From Candidatus Woesearchaeota archaeon (lineage in GTDB: Archaea > Nanobdellota > Nanobdellia > Woesearchaeales > J091), in assembly GCA_003695045.1 (NCBI GenBank), contig RFJB01000039.1, forward strand, positions 1 to 5,357: 5,357 nt of DNA, read 5' to 3'. The first letter of the stretch is position 1, and the number at the start of each line of letters is the position of its first letter. Under the pieces are notes generated by a model that was not told the origin of the DNA, searched no databases, and was given only the letters and a program-made list of their open reading frames with translations. The translations under genes and the position numbers were made by a program. Below, piece by piece: positions 2,373 through 5,357 of the stretch.

Positions 2373-5357
2373 ATGGTGGGTAGCGAAGAAAGAAACGCGG
2401 AATCAAAGGAAACAGCAGTTCTCGAGAACATAAGAAAGCGCAACGGCGCAGTTGTCAGGTATGACAGGAGCAAGATAGAGGAGGCAATATTCAAGGCAGC
2501 GCAATCAGTCGGCGGCTCTGACCGGAAGGAGGCAGCCAGGTTGGCAGAGAAAGCGGAAGCCAACCTCCTTGACGCGATGAAAAAAGGCGCCGTTTCAGAC
2601 GTTCCTTCTGTTGAGGAAATCCAGGACGTGGTTGAAAAGACGCTCATAGAGGAGGGCCATGCCAAAACAGCCAAGGCATACATAGTTTACCGCGCCAAGA
2701 GGGCGGAGATACGCGAGAAAGAAAAGGAGGAGCAGGCAGAACTTGACTATGACGAGCAGATAAACCTCATGTTCGAGCACAAGTCAAAGCTTCTCAAAGT
2801 GGTGCCGAAAGAAAGGATTGAGACATACAAGAAACTCTACCACTACCTCAAGGAGCTCCAGAAGAGAGGGGAGCTTCCCGTTCATCCGTCAAGCTACCTT
2901 GGAGGCAATGAGCTCGCCACAAACATCTATGAAAGAAAGTATTATCTCAAGAACATTGCCGGTCAGCCGGTGGAGTCAAAGCCGGAGCATGTTTTCACGC
3001 GCCTTGCTGCTTACATGGCTGCAATGGAAGATGACGGGGAAAAGCAGAAGGAGTGGGCGAAGAAATTCTACGAGATGCTTTACGAGGGCCACTTCATGCC
3101 GGGAGGCAGGGTCATTGCCGGAGCGGGAGACCTGTACCGGTTGAAGACGCTTGCCAACTGCTTCGTTACCGTTATAGAAAAGGACAATCTTGAGTCAATC
3201 TACAAAGCCGCCTATGAATGCGCCAGGACATACTCATACGGAGGCGGCATCGGAACCGACATTTCAGTGCTTAGGCCGAGAGATTCCGTTGTCCACAATG
3301 CCGCTGACAAGTCAACCGGCAGCGTGTCATTCATGGAGCTTTACTCTCTGACAACAGGGCTTATCGGCCAGTCCGGAAGAAGAGGCGCCTTAATGCTCAC
3401 GATAGATGTGAAGCATCCTGACGTGATGGACTTTATCAGGGTCAAAAAGGTGCCCAACTGGGTTACCAAGCAGATTGTGGAGCAGTGCAAGTGGTCAGGC
3501 AGGTTTGACGAGGAGGACCTGAAAGAGATAGAAAAGCAGGTCCGCGAGAACACCCAGGTAAGGTTTGCCAACATCAGCCTGAAGGTTTCCGACGAGTTCA
3601 TGCAGGCCGTGGAGGAGCAGACGAAATACGGGCCCGGGGCGTATGTTGCATATCTCAAAAAGGAAAAGAACGGCAAGCCGGTCTCCCAGGGGGAGGGGCT
3701 CAACTATTCCTACGGGATGCCTTCAAGGAACATCTCAAACTATGAGTTCCTCGGCAAGTTTGATTCTTTTGACCAGCTAAAGGAGTTCCTCAGGCAGAAA
3801 GGAGCCAACATTGGCTTTTCGGAGGAAGATGTTCTTAATGTTGAGAACAGGAACATGTACGGCGACTTTGTTGTCAGGACTGAAGACGGCACAGAAATCG
3901 CGGTAAGGCAGTCCGGCGACTTTATGCACTACTTCAATTCCGAGCAGACAGGCGAAATAAAGAAGCTTGTCAAGGCAAGAACTGTCTGGGACGAGTTTGT
4001 TGCCGGCAACTACACGACTGCCGAGCCAGGCCTGATATTCTGGTCCACCATGACGAGGTATTCGCCCTCCAACTATGTTGGCAGGCCCATTGCCTCGACG
4101 AACCCGTGCGGAGAGGTTCCGCTTGAGGACGGCGGCGCTTGCAATCTTGCGTCGGTGAACCTCTCAAGGATGGTCAGGAACGGCTTCACGAAGGATGCGG
4201 AAGTCGACTGGGAACTCCTGAGAAGCACTGTCAGGAAGATTGTCCGCTTCCTTGACAACGTGATGTCGTGGAACAGCATGCTCAACCCGCTTGAGAAGCA
4301 GAGAAAAGCGGCCGCGGAAACAAGACGCCTCGGGATAGGAATCATGGGCATGGCGGACATGTTCCTCCAGCTTGGCATCGCCTATGACAGCGAAGATGCC
4401 TTGAAGCTCATTGAAAAAGTAGGTCATGAGATGGCGAATGCCGCTTACCAGGCGTCTGCCGAGCTTGCAGAGGAGAAAGGAAGCATGCCTGTTTATGACT
4501 ACGAGAAGTACTCAAAAGGTCCCTTCTTCAAAGAGATTCTGACTGAAGAAACAAGGAGAATGATAAAGGAGAAAGGGCTCAGGAATGTTGCGCTTCTCTC
4601 AATTGCTCCTACCGGTTCTATCTCAAACATTGTCCTGAGCTTCAGGAACGGAAACAGGAATTACATTGGTGTAAGCGGCGGCATAGAGCCGGTGTTCAGT
4701 TTGTATTATACGCGCCGCTCCGAGTCGTTCGGAAACAAGTTCTTCAAGGTTTTCCATTCCACGGTGCAGGCATTCATTGACATGAACAACCTTTCCGAAA
4801 AGGCGGAAAAAACAACAAACACCGAGGAGCTTCGCTATGTCCTGCCCGAGTACTTTTTCAGGACGGCGCATTACATCCAGCCCGAAATGAGAGTCAAGAT
4901 TCAGGGGACCATGCAGAAATACATTGACCACAGCATCTCCTCAACGGTAAATCTTCCGGAAAGCATTTCTCCGGAGGTAATTTCCAACATCTACATTGAG
5001 GCGTGGAAGGACGGTCTGAAAGGAATAACCATTTACAGGGACGGAAGCAGGTATCCGATTTTGAGCATTGACCAGAAGCAGACCGAGTTCCAGCAGTTCA
5101 AGAAGAGAAAGTTCAGAGTGACGTTTGACGACGGAAAGGAGCTTGTTCTGATGGGCGATGAGGTGTTCACTCTGCCTTCGGGCAAGCTGTCAACGCCTTT
5201 CCATGCTATTGACGCCAAGGAGAAGGGCGTCACGATTGAAGAGGTTGTTGACAAGCCCTCCAATGTTGTGAAAGAGGAAAAAAAGCCCGACAGAAAGGAT
5301 GATTCCCTGGACCTTACCAGGATTGTCATGCCTGATGAGGAGGAAGAGCAGTCCGGA
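2373..5357 (+). CDS. nrdJ: Adenosylcobalamin-dependent (class II) ribonucleotide reductase, C-terminus outside window
   Basis: This enzyme reduces ribonucleotides to 2'-deoxyribonucleotides in the cytoplasm, using B12 to make a thiyl radical; it supplies DNA precursors without needing a small radical subunit or oxygen. The 995 visible codons are uninterrupted. Residues 16-112 are an ATP-cone (ENIRKRNGAVVRYDRSKIEEAI, then AKAYIVYR), the allosteric activity site. The catalytic barrel carries C263 (ANCF), the NPCGE loop N577-C579-E581 with radical cysteine C579, and C590 (ACNLASVNL). The 11-residue spacing C579 to C590 equals that of Thermotoga NrdJ (C322/C333). APTGSIS (745-751) is the phosphate-binding loop, and ITIYRDGSR (886-894) closes the barrel. 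C263 to C579 spans 316 residues versus 188 in Thermotoga, owing to inserts at about 360-397 and 417-530. Residues 911-963 are a beta-rich segment I cannot assign, followed by a charged linker (966-995). The C-terminal cysteines that re-reduce the active site should lie beyond the edge. No intein interrupts the motifs. Confidence 0.96.
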   Translation, partial: MVGSEERNAESKETAVLENIRKRNGAVVRYDRSKIEEAIFKAAQSVGGSDRKEAARLAEKAEANLLDAMKKGAVSDVPSVEEIQDVVEKTLIEEGHAKTAKAYIVYRAKRAEIREKEKEEQAELDYDEQINLMFEHKSKLLKVVPKERIETYKKLYHYLKELQKRGELPVHPSSYLGGNELATNIYERKYYLKNIAGQPVESKPEHVFTRLAAYMAAMEDDGEKQKEWAKKFYEMLYEGHFMPGGRVIAGAGDLYRLKTLANCFVTVIEKDNLESIYKAAYECARTYSYGGGIGTDISVLRPRDSVVHNAADKSTGSVSFMELYSLTTGLIGQSGRRGALMLTIDVKHPDVMDFIRVKKVPNWVTKQIVEQCKWSGRFDEEDLKEIEKQVRENTQVRFANISLKVSDEFMQAVEEQTKYGPGAYVAYLKKEKNGKPVSQGEGLNYSYGMPSRNISNYEFLGKFDSFDQLKEFLRQKGANIGFSEEDVLNVENRNMYGDFVVRTEDGTEIAVRQSGDFMHYFNSEQTGEIKKLVKARTVWDEFVAGNYTTAEPGLIFWSTMTRYSPSNYVGRPIASTNPCGEVPLEDGGACNLASVNLSRMVRNGFTKDAEVDWELLRSTVRKIVRFLDNVMSWNSMLNPLEKQRKAAAETRRLGIGIMGMADMFLQLGIAYDSEDALKLIEKVGHEMANAAYQASAELAEEKGSMPVYDYEKYSKGPFFKEILTEETRRMIKEKGLRNVALLSIAPTGSISNIVLSFRNGNRNYIGVSGGIEPVFSLYYTRRSESFGNKFFKVFHSTVQAFIDMNNLSEKAEKTTNTEELRYVLPEYFFRTAHYIQPEMRVKIQGTMQKYIDHSISSTVNLPESISPEVISNIYIEAWKDGLKGITIYRDGSRYPILSIDQKQTEFQQFKKRKFRVTFDDGKELVLMGDEVFTLPSGKLSTPFHAIDAKEKGVTIEEVVDKPSNVVKEEKKPDRKDDSLDLTRIVMPDEEEEQSG

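Noticed and set aside
4080..4160. Intein in nrdJ, common in archaeal class II reductases.
   Set aside because: The NPCGE and ACNLASVNL active-site motifs and the phosphate loop are uninterrupted, with no splice-junction or endonuclease motifs in the inserts.

Overview
The window looks archaeal, possibly from a DPANN-type lineage; that lineage guess is inference. The evidence is mostly regulatory. Two genes have AT-rich TATA-like boxes 23 to 34 bases upstream of their start codons and no Shine-Dalgarno sequence, which fits leaderless archaeal transcripts. Other promoters look like TATA boxes with a purine-rich BRE, one gene ends in bare T-tracts, and arginine is mostly AGG/AGA. Every gene is coded compactly, and no stretch over 300 bases lacks a gene. 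The longest gap is 222 bases (2151-2372), and it is full of regulatory signals.

Left part, minus strand (1-1371): a six-segment membrane protein of the DUF1648/SdpI type (724-1371), then a 52-residue zinc-ribbon protein (489-647), then a TPM-domain protein with a signal peptide that runs off the left edge (1-487). The zinc-ribbon and TPM genes are separated by one base and are surely co-transcribed. The SdpI-like gene has its own promoter, and so does the zinc-ribbon/TPM pair. The set suggests envelope functions, but no shared pathway can be proved here.

Middle (1372-2150): a 131-base divergent promoter region, then a plus-strand gene for a 215-residue soluble protein of unknown family. It carries an HExxH motif (HEQAH, residues 102-106) typical of zinc metallohydrolases.

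Right part, plus strand (2151-5357): a T-rich terminator, a strong archaeal-type promoter, a leader of about 135 bases, then nrdJ, a class II (adenosylcobalamin-dependent) ribonucleotide reductase. The gene is open at the right edge after 995 codons. It has an N-terminal ATP-cone, all three catalytic cysteines and an unusually long insert between the first two of them.

The most interesting observation is in the nrdJ leader. Two 16-base sites match the bacterial NrdR box at 13/16 and 12/16 positions and lie 32 bases apart, about three helical turns, which is the classical tandem NrdR arrangement. They sit just downstream of an archaeal-looking TATA box. This suggests NrdR-type control of deoxynucleotide synthesis in an archaeon-like genome. 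An 11-base tandem repeat and a hairpin follow in the same leader.
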